NCBI RefSeq assembly: GCF_001792815.1
Contig: NZ_CP017674.1
Location: 1,116,001-1,180,000, forward strand
Length of the DNA stretch: 64,000 nucleotides
DNA from: Microbacterium sp. BH-3-3-3
GTDB lineage: Bacteria > Actinomycetota > Actinomycetes > Actinomycetales > Microbacteriaceae
Direction: 5' to 3'
A model generated the notes under the pieces. That model was not told the origin of the DNA and did not search any database. It worked only from the letters and a program-made list of their open reading frames with translations. The number at the start of each line of letters is the position of its first letter. Positions within the stretch are counted from its first letter, which is position 1. Below, piece by piece: positions 15,620 to 26,113 of this stretch. Made by a program: the position numbers and the translations under genes.

Positions 15620-16894
15620 TCACTGCTTCAGGTCGGGGTACAGCGGGAAGGCGTCGGCCAGCACGGCCACGCGCGCGCGCAGGGCCTCGAGCTCGGCGCC
15701 GGGCTGCAGGGCCAGGGCGATGATGTCGGCCACCTCGGTGAACTCGGCGTCGCCGAAGCCGCGGGTCGCGAGCGCGGGGGTGCCGATGCGCAGGCCCGAG
15801 GTCACCATCGGCGGACGCGGGTCGTTCGGAACCGCGTTGCGGTTGACCGTGATGTGGATCTCGTGCAGCAGGTCTTCGGCCTGCTTGCCGTCGATCTCGG
15901 CGTCGCGCAGGTCGACGAGCACGAGGTGCACGTCGGTGCCGCCCGAGCGCACGGCGATGCCGGCGTTCGTGACGTCGTCCTGCGTGAGGCGGTCGGCGAT
16001 GATCGACGCGCCGCGCAGGGTGCGCTCCTGGCGCTCCTTGAACTCGGGGGTCATCGCGAGCTTGAACGCGGTCGCCTTGGCGGCGATCACGTGCATGAGC
16101 GGACCACCCTGCTGGCCGGGGAAGACCGCGGTGTTGATCTTCTTGGCGAGATCGGCGTCGTTGGTGAGGATGAGGCCCGAGCGGGGGCCGCCGATCGTCT
16201 TGTGCACCGTGGTCGACACGACGTGCGCGTGCGGCACGGGGTTCGGGTGCACGCCCGCGGCGACGAGACCGGCGAAGTGCGCCATGTCGACCCACAGGTA
16301 CGCGCCCACCTCGTCGGCGATCGCGCGGAACGCCTCGAAGTCGAGCTGACGGGGGTAGGCCGACCAGCCGGCGATGATGACCTTGGGCTTGTGCTCGACG
16401 GCGAGGCGGCGCACCTCGTCCATGTCGATGAGCGAGGTCTCGGGGTCGACGCCGTAGGCGACGATGTCGTACAGACGGCCCGAGAAGTTGATCTTCATGC
16501 CGTGGGTCAGGTGGCCGCCCTGGTCGAGCGAGAGGCCGAGCAGCGTGTCGCCGGGGCGGGCGATCGCGTGCAGCACGGCGGCGTTCGCGGTGGCGCCGGA
16601 GTGGGGCTGCACGTTGGCGAACTCGGAGCCGAAGAGGGCCTTGGCGCGCTCGATGGCGAGCGATTCGGCGACGTCGACTTCTTCGCAGCCGCCGTAGTAC
16701 CGGCGACCCGGGTAGCCCTCGGCGTACTTGTTCGTGAGCACCGAGCCCTGCGACTGCAGCACCGACACGGGCACGAAGTTCTCGGAGGCGATCATCTCGA
16801 GGAAGCTGCGCTGGCGGTCGAGCTCACGCTCGAGCACCTGGGCGATCTCGGGGTCGACCTCGGAGAGGGGGGCGTTGAAGTACTGATCGGTCAT
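15620..16894 (-). CDS. glyA: Serine hydroxymethyltransferase
   Basis: A 424-residue PLP enzyme that converts serine and tetrahydrofolate to glycine and methylene-tetrahydrofolate. Clear motifs are [35 protein letters not shown], the [10 protein letters not shown] substrate loop, [14 protein letters not shown], and the PLP-lysine motif [19 protein letters not shown]. The ATG at 16894 has a good RBS (AAGGAGATCGC), and the longer 5' extension is not homologous. It heads the folate group glyA-folD and can supply one-carbon units to purN and purH elsewhere in the window. Confidence 0.96.
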   Translation of the reverse strand: MTDQYFNAPLSEVDPEIAQVLERELDRQRSFLEMIASENFVPVSVLQSQGSVLTNKYAEGYPGRRYYGGCEEVDVAESLAIERAKALFGSEFANVQPHSGATANAAVLHAIARPGDTLLGLSLDQGGHLTHGMKINFSGRLYDIVAYGVDPETSLIDMDEVRRLAVEHKPKVIIAGWSAYPRQLDFEAFRAIADEVGAYLWVDMAHFAGLVAAGVHPNPVPHAHVVSTTVHKTIGGPRSGLILTNDADLAKKINTAVFPGQQGGPLMHVIAAKATAFKLAMTPEFKERQERTLRGASIIADRLTQDDVTNAGIAVRSGGTDVHLVLVDLRDAEIDGKQAEDLLHEIHITVNRNAVPNDPRPPMVTSGLRIGTPALATRGFGDAEFTEVADIIALALQPGAELEALRARVAVLADAFPLYPDLKQ

Positions 16895-17165
16895 GCGATC
16901 TCCTTGACGATGGCTTCCGGATGCCGCGGGCTCGGTCGAGTCCGCGTGAATACCGCATCGACCCAGGCGTACGGTCGAATACCGCCAAGCGGTCGCTCCC
17001 CGGTGGTGGCCCACCTCAACGCCAGTCGCGACGGTGCCACTTTAGCGGGTAATGCGTCCGCTCCCCCGCGTGTCCCGGCATCCACCGGTCCTCCACAGGG
17101 TCGTTCTCCGCTCGATGCCGAGAGACCCCGGATGCCGCGGCCCGGCGCCCACGTAAAATGACGGG

Positions 17166-17552
17166 GTGACCGACTCATCGAACGCCCGCGCCCAGGCGCC
17201 TCTCGCTCCCGGCATGCGTCCGCGGCCGTCGGCGCTCGAGATCGTCGGAGTGCTGTGCGGGCTGTTCGCCTTCGTGACCTTGGCCGTCTGGGGTTTCCTC
17301 GCGTGGCCGTTCCCGTGGAACATCGTCGTCGGCATCGGTGCACCCGCCCTCGCCGTGCTCGTGTGGGCCCTCTTCGTCTCGCCGCGCGCCGTGCTCGCCG
17401 TGCACCCGTTCATCCGCGCGCTGGTCGAACTGTTCGTCTACGCCGCGGCGACCGTGGCGTGGTGGAGCATGGGCCAGGCCGCGATCGGCCTCGTCTTCGC
17501 CATCGTCGCCGTCGTGGTGGGCGCGCTGAACGGTCGCCGGCGCCTGGCATGA
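17166..17552 (+). CDS. YrdB/DUF2568-like membrane protein
   Basis: A 128-residue protein with a GTG start and four hydrophobic segments between residues ~25 and 120. The pattern LFAFVTLAVWGFLAWP...P..AVLVWALFVSPRAVL...ALVELFVYAAATVAW matches the YrdB (DUF2568) family of small integral membrane proteins, whose function is unknown. Its TGA overlaps the start of the following flavoprotein (ATGA), so the two are probably co-expressed. Confidence 0.75.
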   Translation: MTDSSNARAQAPLAPGMRPRPSALEIVGVLCGLFAFVTLAVWGFLAWPFPWNIVVGIGAPALAVLVWALFVSPRAVLAVHPFIRALVELFVYAAATVAWWSMGQAAIGLVFAIVAVVVGALNGRRRLA

Positions 17553-18913
17553 CCGCCGACGTCGTCGCGCAGCTCCGTGCCGAGCTCGGCGCGCGCGTCG
17601 ACACCTCGCCCGCCGCCCTCGACGCCGCCCGGGCCGACAAGTCCGGCCACGCGGCCGAGGGCGTCCCCCTCGCCGTCGTGCACGCGGCCTCCGTCGCCGA
17701 CGTGCAAGCGGTGATGCGCATCGCCTCGGCCACCGGCACCCCGGTCGTCCCGCGGGGCGCCGGTACGGGTCTCGCCGGCGGCGCCAACACCGGGGGCGGC
17801 GAGATCTCGCTGTCGCTGCGTGCCATGGACCGACTGATCGAGGTGCGCCCCGACGACCTTCTCGCCGTCGTCGAACCCGGCATCCTCAACGCCGAACTCA
17901 ATGCGCTGCTCGAACCGCACGGCGTGTGGTGGGCGCCCGACCCGGCCAGTCGGGCGATCTCGACCGTCGGCGGCAACATCGCCACGGGCGCGGGCGGTTT
18001 GCTGTGCGCCAAGTACGGGGTCGTGCGCGACGCCGTCCTGGGAGTCGACCTCGTGCTCGCCGACGGGCGACTGATGCACCTGGGGCACCGCAGCGTGAAG
18101 GGCGTCACCGGGCTCGACCTCACCTCGCTCGTGATCGGGTCCGAGGGCACGCTCGGCATCGTGGTGGGCGCCACGCTCAAGCTCCGCCGCCTCATCGCGG
18201 GCGAGCGCGTCACCCTCACCGCCCTCTTCGACGGCGTGCGCGCCGCCGCGGTCGCCTCGGCCGCGGTCACGGCATCCGCACTCCAGCCCGCGATCATGGA
18301 GCTGATGGATGCCACGAGCCTCGCCGCCGTGCACCGCCTGCTGTCGCTGCCGGCCCCGCCGGTGGGCGCGGCACAGCTGACGATCCAGACCGACGGACCG
18401 GTCGCGGCCGACGAGGCCCGCGCGATCGCCGACGTGCTGACGGCCGCGGGTGGGCGCGTGTCCGTCGCCGCCGACGACGCGGAGGGCGAGGAGCTGCTGG
18501 CCGTCCGGCGCGCGATGCACCCCGCGATGGAGACCCTCGGCACCGCCCTCATCGAAGACGTCTCGGTGCCGCGCAGCGCCCTGCCCGACATGTTCGACGA
18601 GATCGCCCGGATCGAGCGCCGGTTCGACCTGGTCATCCCGACCGTCGCGCACGCGGGCGACGGCAACCTCCACCCCAACTTCGTGTTCGAGGGGCCCGAG
18701 GTGCCGCCCGTGGTGTGGCAGGCCGCCGAAGAGCTGTTCCACGCGGCCCTGCGCCTGGGCGGAACGCTCACCGGCGAGCACGGCATCGGCGTGCTCAAGC
18801 GCCGCTGGCTGGCCGACGAGCTCGGCGACGACCAGTGGCGTCTGCAGCGCGACATCGCCCGGGTGTTCGACCCGCTCGGCATCCTGAACCCGGGCAAGGT
18901 CTTCGCGCCGTGA
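17549..18913 (+). CDS. FAD-binding oxidase, GlcD/D-lactate dehydrogenase type
   Basis: A 454-residue flavoprotein of the same family as 301-1734. It has the PCMH FAD loop PRGAGTGLAGGANTG (about 67-81), PDPASRAISTVGGNIATGAGGLLC, and the C-terminal HAGDGNLHPNF and GEHGIGVLKR motifs. Family members oxidise glycolate, D-lactate or similar D-2-hydroxyacids and pass electrons to the respiratory chain or a partner. It is coupled by an ATGA overlap to a YrdB-like membrane protein. The substrate is not known. The upstream copy is clearly divergent, so this is an old paralogue rather than a recent duplication. Confidence 0.87.
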   Translation: MTADVVAQLRAELGARVDTSPAALDAARADKSGHAAEGVPLAVVHAASVADVQAVMRIASATGTPVVPRGAGTGLAGGANTGGGEISLSLRAMDRLIEVRPDDLLAVVEPGILNAELNALLEPHGVWWAPDPASRAISTVGGNIATGAGGLLCAKYGVVRDAVLGVDLVLADGRLMHLGHRSVKGVTGLDLTSLVIGSEGTLGIVVGATLKLRRLIAGERVTLTALFDGVRAAAVASAAVTASALQPAIMELMDATSLAAVHRLLSLPAPPVGAAQLTIQTDGPVAADEARAIADVLTAAGGRVSVAADDAEGEELLAVRRAMHPAMETLGTALIEDVSVPRSALPDMFDEIARIERRFDLVIPTVAHAGDGNLHPNFVFEGPEVPPVVWQAAEELFHAALRLGGTLTGEHGIGVLKRRWLADELGDDQWRLQRDIARVFDPLGILNPGKVFAP

Positions 18914-19019
18914 TCGCCCCCTGCATTTCTGCGGCGTGACCAGACCGTGATAATGCTCCCGGCGATTGCGCAGCAGACCCACTTACCATGGGAAGACTGA
19001 CTACTGGGGGGTTTGACAC

Positions 19020-20420
19020 ATGACCGACGGCGCAAACGGCACCGACGGCGCGACCTACGCCTGGGCTCCGCCCGAGCCCACGAAGCGCAAGAACCGCTCC
19101 GGCCTGTGGATCGGCATCCCCGCCGGCGCGACGGCCGTGGCCCTCATCGCGGCCTCGCTCGTGCTCATCGCTCCCGGGGCCTCGGTCGCCGGCGTGCAGA
19201 TCGGCGGTCTGACCGCCGGCGCCGCCGCGCAGGCCATCTCGACGCGACTGGCGCAGACGGCCATCACGGTCGAGAGCCCCGCCGGAGAAGTCACCGTCAC
19301 CGGCGCCGATCTGGGCGCCTCGGTCGACGCGGCCGCCCTGGCCGACAAGGCGTTCTCCGAGAACCCGATGTGGAAGCCCTCGTCGTGGTTCCCGCAGGGC
19401 ACCGGAGTCACCGTCGCCGTCGACCAGTCGGCTGCCGCCGTGGCTCTGCGCGACCGTGCCCCCGGCACCTACCGCGCGCCCGTCGACGCCACCGTCGCCT
19501 ACGACGCCGGCTCGCAGACGTACGTCACCTCCCCCGCCGAGGCGGGCGAGGGCATCGACGTCGCCGCCGTCACCGCCGCCCTGCAGTCGGCCTTCGACTC
19601 CGGCACCCCCGCGACCACGGTCGACGCGGCGCTCGTGCCGGTCGAAGCCCCCGTCAGCACCGAAGAGGCCGACGCGGCCGTCGCCACGCTCAACGGCGTG
19701 CTCGACACCGCCGGCTTCTACGTCGGCGACGAGCGCACCGTCACCGTCGATCGCGCCACCGCCGCCTCGTGGCTCACCGTCACCCCCGACGGCAAGGGCG
19801 ACTTCGCCATCTCGGCCGACACCTCCGCCATCGAGCAGGCCGTCGCCGGTCTTCCCGGCGCCGTCGACCGCGGAGCCGTGAACGCCGACGTGATCGTCGA
19901 CAGCGGTGGAGAGGTCATCAAGACGCTCACCGAGGGTCAGACCGGTCGTGCCCTGGGCGACACCGCCGGCGTGGCCGCAGCTTTCGCCGCTCAGCTCGCC
20001 GACGGCAACGCCAAGTACTCCCTCGCCGTCTCCGAGACGCCGTTCGAGACCGCGAAGACCGAGCGTCGCATCGACGTCAACCTCAGCGCGCAGACGGTCA
20101 CCCTGTACGAGAACGGTCAGGTCTACCGCAACTGGTCGATGTCGTCGGGCAAGACCGGGTGGGAGACCCACACCGGCACCTACCGCATCGGCTGGAAGAC
20201 CTCCATGCAGGACATGGGCTGCGCTCCCGGATACGACTGGTGCACGAAGGACGTCCCCTGGGTCGCGTACTTCAACGGCGACGAGGCGTTCCACGGCACG
20301 TACTGGCACAACAACTTCGGCACCCCCATGAGCCACGGCTGCGTCAACCTCACGGTGAACAACGCCAAGGAACTCTACGACTGGGCGTACAAGGGCACCG
20401 AGGTCTCGGTCCACTACTGA
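19020..20420 (+). CDS. L,D-transpeptidase (YkuD) with N-terminal anchor
   Basis: A 466-residue envelope protein. A cytoplasmic tail rich in charged residues precedes one transmembrane segment (about 32-53). A long middle region (about 55-330) resembles the putative peptidoglycan-binding domain found before YkuD domains. The catalytic domain is at about 345-465 and ends with HGTYWHNNFGTPMSHGCVNL, where C441 is the nucleophile and the two histidines are conserved. Such enzymes make 3-3 crosslinks in peptidoglycan or attach proteins to it. It is monocistronic and followed by a strong terminator. Confidence 0.9.
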   Translation: MTDGANGTDGATYAWAPPEPTKRKNRSGLWIGIPAGATAVALIAASLVLIAPGASVAGVQIGGLTAGAAAQAISTRLAQTAITVESPAGEVTVTGADLGASVDAAALADKAFSENPMWKPSSWFPQGTGVTVAVDQSAAAVALRDRAPGTYRAPVDATVAYDAGSQTYVTSPAEAGEGIDVAAVTAALQSAFDSGTPATTVDAALVPVEAPVSTEEADAAVATLNGVLDTAGFYVGDERTVTVDRATAASWLTVTPDGKGDFAISADTSAIEQAVAGLPGAVDRGAVNADVIVDSGGEVIKTLTEGQTGRALGDTAGVAAAFAAQLADGNAKYSLAVSETPFETAKTERRIDVNLSAQTVTLYENGQVYRNWSMSSGKTGWETHTGTYRIGWKTSMQDMGCAPGYDWCTKDVPWVAYFNGDEAFHGTYWHNNFGTPMSHGCVNLTVNNAKELYDWAYKGTEVSVHY

Positions 20421-20433
20421 GCCCGCAACGGAG

Positions 20434-20464
20434 AAGGGGCGGATGCCGATGGCATCCGCCCCTT
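20434..20464. terminator. Terminator after the L,D-transpeptidase
   Basis: AAGGGGCGGATGCC pairs perfectly with GGCATCCGCCCCTT around GAT. Weak T-richness follows. The stem contains the GGATGCC/GGCATCC heptamer that recurs throughout the window. Confidence 0.85.
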
Positions 20465-20634
20465 CGTCGTTCCTAGCCCCGCGTCACCGCCGCGGCACGA
20501 GCGCACGTGTCCGCTCACGACTCCCGCAGAACAGCGCCGAACCGCGACACAGCCCGCGGGTCACGGCGACGTGCCGGAGTCGTGCATGAGGCACGCGCGA
20601 CGCGGCCGGTCAGGCCCCGGGCCCGCGCCGAGAA

Positions 20635-20677
20635 ACGGAAGAGGGGTGGATGCCCGTGGCATCCACCCCTCTTCCGT
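20635..20677. terminator. Terminator after icd
   Basis: A perfect 20-bp stem with loop CGT, built as ACGGAAGAGGGGTGG-ATGCC and its complement, lies 16 bp beyond the icd stop. It also faces the transpeptidase gene and again carries the GGATGCC heptamer. Confidence 0.85.
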
Positions 20678-20692
20678 CAGCGTGTCAGCGAC

Positions 20693-22912
<2,220 letters not shown>

Positions 22913-22972
22913 GTCAGATCTCTCCGTAGAGGCGGCCAGGGTTGTGTTTCAGCCTATCGCACCGCGGCAAAG

Positions 22973-22990
22973 TCTCTTGATGTCGAGATA
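22973..22990 (-). promoter_or_regulatory. Shared TCA-gene motif upstream of icd
   Basis: TCTCTTGATGTCGAGATA (plus strand) is an imperfect palindrome of the form TCTyGAyrTCrAGA, with AAG directly to its left. The same motif with the same left flank, AAG-TCTCTCGATATCAAGAGA, lies at 49906-49923 upstream of sucC. I see no third copy of this quality in the window. Confidence 0.6.
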
Positions 22991-23032
22991 GTTCTCGGCA
23001 TCCGCGCCCTGCCCCGACCCGCGCTGCGCCGG

Positions 23033-23539
23033 TCAGCGGCGCAGGCCGTGCTCGCGAGCGGTCTTCGGATTGCCCAGACTCTCGGCGGGCAGATCCACCG
23101 CCCTGCCCCAGCCGGCGCCGCCGACGGCGACGCCGCGGGCGACCAGGCCGTCGATGACCGCGTCGACGGCCTCGGCCACGGTCGGAGCCAACTCGTCGCC
23201 GAGGACCATCGACACCACGATCTCGGTGAGATCGTCGCGCGGCGTCGCCTCGACGACGACGACGGCTTCCAGCGACAGCGGGCCGAGACGGGAGGTGAGG
23301 AGCGACAGTCCCGTGCCGTTGAGGATCGTGTCGCCCACGGCGCTCCCCCGGCGGAGGACGATGACGCCGTCGGGCGCGTCGGCGCGGGTGAAACCCGCCC
23401 GGCCGAGAAGCTCGCCCACCGCGACGATGCCGGCCGTCGACTCGGAGGGCGGGACCGTGAAACGGCACGCGGCGCGGATCTTGTGGCCCCCGACGAGCGA
23501 CTCGCGCCAGAGCGGGACCGCGCGCGCGGCGGCGCTCAT
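23033..23539 (-). CDS. Unknown protein of the WXG100 operon
   Basis: A 168-residue soluble protein, last in a four-gene operon. Its ATG overlaps the stop of the WXG100 gene (ATGA). It has no signal peptide or membrane segment. An alternating beta-rich core (RFTVPPSESTAGIVAVGELL...LEAVVVVEATPRDDLTEIVVSMVLG) is followed by an amphipathic helix. I do not recognise the family. The context suggests a chaperone-like or effector-associated partner of the secreted WXG100 proteins, but this is inference only. Confidence 0.6.
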   Translation of the reverse strand: MSAAARAVPLWRESLVGGHKIRAACRFTVPPSESTAGIVAVGELLGRAGFTRADAPDGVIVLRRGSAVGDTILNGTGLSLLTSRLGPLSLEAVVVVEATPRDDLTEIVVSMVLGDELAPTVAEAVDAVIDGLVARGVAVGGAGWGRAVDLPAESLGNPKTAREHGLRR

Positions 23540-23826
23540 CCGGGCCACCCGGTGGCCAGGTCGGCCTCGAGCTGCTCCACCTCGCCCACCCAGTCGTCGA
23601 GCGCCTGTCGCGTCCCGTCGAGCAGGGTGTTCATGCGGACCATTCCGGCGGACCACTCGGCCTGAGCCGACGCGTAGGCGGCCTGTGCGTCGCCCGACCA
23701 CCCGCCCGACAGCGTGGCGGCCGCGGATTCGAGCGCGCTCAGACGCTCGGCGATGCCCGACTGCGCCGCCGCGATCCGGGCGGCCGCCTCGTGCGCGGCG
23801 CTGAACTCGAGTCGCATCCCGCTCAT
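23536..23826 (-). CDS. WXG100-family (ESAT-6-like) protein
   Basis: A 96-residue helical hairpin protein, the normal WXG100 size. The turn motif is W43-S-G45 (LSGGWSGDAQAAYASA), flanked by two long helices. The last residues DLATGWPG do not show a clear Y-x-x-x-D/E signal. WXG100 proteins are usually exported as dimers by type VII (ESX) machinery. No EccC-type ATPase is in the window, so the secretion apparatus must be elsewhere. It overlaps both neighbours by four bases, third gene of the operon. Confidence 0.85.
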   Translation of the reverse strand: MSGMRLEFSAAHEAAARIAAAQSGIAERLSALESAAATLSGGWSGDAQAAYASAQAEWSAGMVRMNTLLDGTRQALDDWVGEVEQLEADLATGWPG

Positions 23827-24251
23827 CGCGACATCCCTTCGTTCGGGCCGATCAGATCGGACAGACGGGCACGGAGCGCCGCCCCGCGGGCGAGGAGCCG
23901 CTCCCTCTCGAGCTCGAGCTCGGCGACGGGGTCGGGCTCTCCCTCGGCGTCGGCGATCGCCCGCGCCTCCTCGCCGAAGAGACCGACACCCTCGTTCGCC
24001 GCCTCTCGGACGCTGAGAGCGGCGACGCTGTCGTCGGTGCCGTCGAAGATGGCGGTGCGGCTGGTCTCGCCCAGGTCGATGCGCCCCTGCAGCACCTGCC
24101 AATCGATGCCGAGCTCCCCGGCGCGTGCGCGGCGGGCGAACTCCTCTTCGGCGTCGAGTTCTTCGTCGTCGTCGAGGGCGCGTGCCTCCGCGACGAGGGC
24201 TTCGATGCGGGCGATGCGCTGCCGGGTGAGGTCGAAGAGATCGTCGTTCAT
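23823..24251 (-). CDS. Coiled-coil-rich small protein of the WXG100 operon
   Basis: A 142-residue, strongly charged, mainly helical protein. It opens with MNDDLFDLTRQRIARIEALVAEARALDDDEELDAEEE and closes with a second helical arm (DPVAELELERERLLARGAALRARLSDLIG). Both look able to form coiled coils. It has no membrane segment. The start overlaps the stop of the 402-residue protein and its stop overlaps the start of the WXG100 gene. The family is not recognised; a binding partner of the secreted proteins is plausible. Confidence 0.65.
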   Translation of the reverse strand: MNDDLFDLTRQRIARIEALVAEARALDDDEELDAEEEFARRARAGELGIDWQVLQGRIDLGETSRTAIFDGTDDSVAALSVREAANEGVGLFGEEARAIADAEGEPDPVAELELERERLLARGAALRARLSDLIGPNEGMSR

Positions 24252-25456
24252 GCTGCCGCCCGCCTTCCGGTGTCGACGAGGAATCTCAGCAGGTCGTCGA
24301 CCAGCAGGGCCGTCTCGACCAGTTGCGCCTTCGCCTCCACGGCACCCTCGATCGCATCGAAGATGGTGTCGACGATCGTGTAGATGAGGCGGACGAGCGA
24401 GAAGATCTTGGTCGCCAGGTGCGCACCCTCGGCCGCTGCCACGATCCAGCCCGCCACGGGAACCGTCGCCTCGGCCGCCATGCGCAGCAGCTTCTGCGAG
24501 ATCTGGTTGAGGATGAGGCCGATCCCCGCGGCCGCCGACTTCGACACCAGCACCAACGTGCCGACCTTCGCCGAGACGATGTCGCACGCCGCGCCGACGC
24601 CGAACATCGTTCCGCCGATCGCCGTCATCCCCCCGCGGAACGCCAGGCCGGCCTCGCCGTCCCAGAACTCGCCCTGCTGAACGAGGCCCGCCGTGTTGTC
24701 GGCGACGGCACGGCTCGCCTCCCCCAGGTACTGCCAGGCGATCGAGACCTCTTCGATCCCCGTCCAGTCGCCGGCGAACGGCTTCATGATGACGTCTTCG
24801 AGAAGGCTGAACCCGGCGATCTTCTCGAAGACCCAGTCGACGCCTCCGAGGAGCGGACCCGCGCCCCAGCGCATCGATTCGACCTCGCTCTTCGTCGCGT
24901 TCGGCGCGACCAGGAAGCTCGAGGGATCCTGCCGCTCCACGACGCCCGTGGCCCCGACCGACCAGGAGTTCACGGCGCCCGAGATGTCGTCGACCATGCC
25001 GCGGCCGCCGCTGACGAGAGACTGACCGGCGTCGTAGGCCTGCTCGAACAGCCACGGCTCCGGATCGCCGTGCCCTGCCGGCGCCCCGCCATGCGCGGCC
25101 GGGAGGGTCGGCGGGTTCGAACGCGGATCGACGAACGGCGTCCCCCCGCCCAGCGGCGCGAGGATCTGGTTCATCCGGTCGTGCAGAGCCTTCTCCTGCT
25201 CCGCATAGGCGGCCGCGGCACCGTCGACCTTGTCGGCCGCGGAGTTCATCACCTGCGCCAGTCCATCGGCGATCTGCACACCCACCACGGCGATCGCGAG
25301 CGAGAGCGCCGTGAACGGCATCATGATCATCCCCGTATCGGCGGGGGTCAGAATGCCACGGTCCTGCACGTACCGCGACATCGCGGGGAGGTGCTGCTCA
25401 CCTTGGCGGCGAAGCGTCTGCGAGCACAGGGCCAACTGTCCGTAATCCACACGCAT
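24248..25456 (-). CDS. WXG100-like/ESX substrate-type large protein
   Basis: A 402-residue protein, first in the four-gene operon. Residues 1-95 form a helical hairpin with a hydrophobic middle (MIMMPFTALSLAIAVVGVQIADGLAQVM), and Y84-A-E-Q-E88 fits the Y-x-x-x-D/E type VII secretion signal. A Pro/Gly-rich linker (100-130) leads to a large helical region. That region includes a second WxG-like turn (FWDGEAGLAF, about 268-277) and hydrophobic helices toward the C-terminus (about 290-385). The layout recalls actinobacterial ESX substrates with an N-terminal targeting module and a membrane-active C-terminal half. No toxin motif is recognised. Confidence 0.65.
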   Translation of the reverse strand: MRVDYGQLALCSQTLRRQGEQHLPAMSRYVQDRGILTPADTGMIMMPFTALSLAIAVVGVQIADGLAQVMNSAADKVDGAAAAYAEQEKALHDRMNQILAPLGGGTPFVDPRSNPPTLPAAHGGAPAGHGDPEPWLFEQAYDAGQSLVSGGRGMVDDISGAVNSWSVGATGVVERQDPSSFLVAPNATKSEVESMRWGAGPLLGGVDWVFEKIAGFSLLEDVIMKPFAGDWTGIEEVSIAWQYLGEASRAVADNTAGLVQQGEFWDGEAGLAFRGGMTAIGGTMFGVGAACDIVSAKVGTLVLVSKSAAAGIGLILNQISQKLLRMAAEATVPVAGWIVAAAEGAHLATKIFSLVRLIYTIVDTIFDAIEGAVEAKAQLVETALLVDDLLRFLVDTGRRAAA

Positions 25457-25560
25457 TCGACAAGCCTAATCGGGGCCTGCGCGCACTTCGCAAGCCCCCT
25501 GCGTGCTCGTTGGTTCACCCCGGCCTTGGGGCTGAGGGATCGGGCCGCTAGCCTGGGCGC

Positions 25561-26013
25561 ATGGCTGACCTGCGTCTCGTCGAACTGTCCGCCGCCACGA
25601 TCGTGGCCGTGAACACCCTGTCGCTCAAGCCCGGGCAGGAGCAGTTCCTCGCTCCCGTCAGCTACGGCATCGCCGCGACGGTGAGCAATCCCCAGACGTC
25701 GTGGCAGCGCGTGGTGCTCGACGGCGACGAGGTCGTCGGCTTCGTCAGCGCCAACTTCGACCCCGAGGCCCACGAGGAGCACTTCCGCTCCGTGCTGTGG
25801 CGCATCAACGTCGACGCCGATGAGCAGGGCCGCGGCGTCGGCAGCTACGCGATCGCCGCCGTCCTCGAAGAGGCACGCGGTCGCGGGATGGATCACGTCG
25901 ACGTCATCTACGAACCCGGCGTCGGCGGCCCCGAGGCCTTCTTCGAGCGCGTCGGCTTCGAGGCGGTCGGCGAGACCGAGTACGGCGAGGTCATCGCACG
26001 CACCAGCGTCTGA
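25561..26013 (+). CDS. GNAT-family N-acetyltransferase
   Basis: A 150-residue acetyltransferase. The acetyl-CoA-binding motif A reads LWRINVDADEQGRGVGSYAIAAVLEEARGRGMD (about 80-112, the Q-x-x-G-x-G segment). A beta strand and the C-terminal FFERVGFEAVGETEYGEVIA follow, as usual for the fold. The acceptor cannot be predicted; the form resembles spermidine/ribosomal-protein type GNATs. The gene stands alone, with a strong hairpin downstream. Confidence 0.85.
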   Translation: MADLRLVELSAATIVAVNTLSLKPGQEQFLAPVSYGIAATVSNPQTSWQRVVLDGDEVVGFVSANFDPEAHEEHFRSVLWRINVDADEQGRGVGSYAIAAVLEEARGRGMDHVDVIYEPGVGGPEAFFERVGFEAVGETEYGEVIARTSV

Positions 26014-26042
26014 CGCCCGCGGCACCGCCTGCACCTCGAACC

Positions 26043-26085
26043 ACGGATGCCACGCTCCCCGCGACGCGGGAGGCGTGGCATCCGT
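26043..26085. terminator. Bidirectional terminator between GNAT and ABC genes
   Basis: ACGGATGCCACGC... pairs with ...GCGTGGCATCCGT. An inner CCCCGCG/CGCGGG stem and a TCATTTC tail on the plus side complete the hairpin. It separates convergent genes and also uses the GGATGCC heptamer. Confidence 0.85.
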
Positions 26086-26113
26086 CATTTCAACGTGCCC
26101 CGAGGGCTCTGCC

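Noticed and set aside
16895..17165. Glycine riboswitch upstream of glyA
   Set aside because: I see only a short GAATACCGC direct repeat, and none of the conserved glycine-aptamer cores.
20516..20585. Inverted repeat CACGACTCC/GGAGTCGTG between the transpeptidase and icd
   Set aside because: Nine-base arms more than 50 bp apart are easily found by chance in GC-rich DNA.
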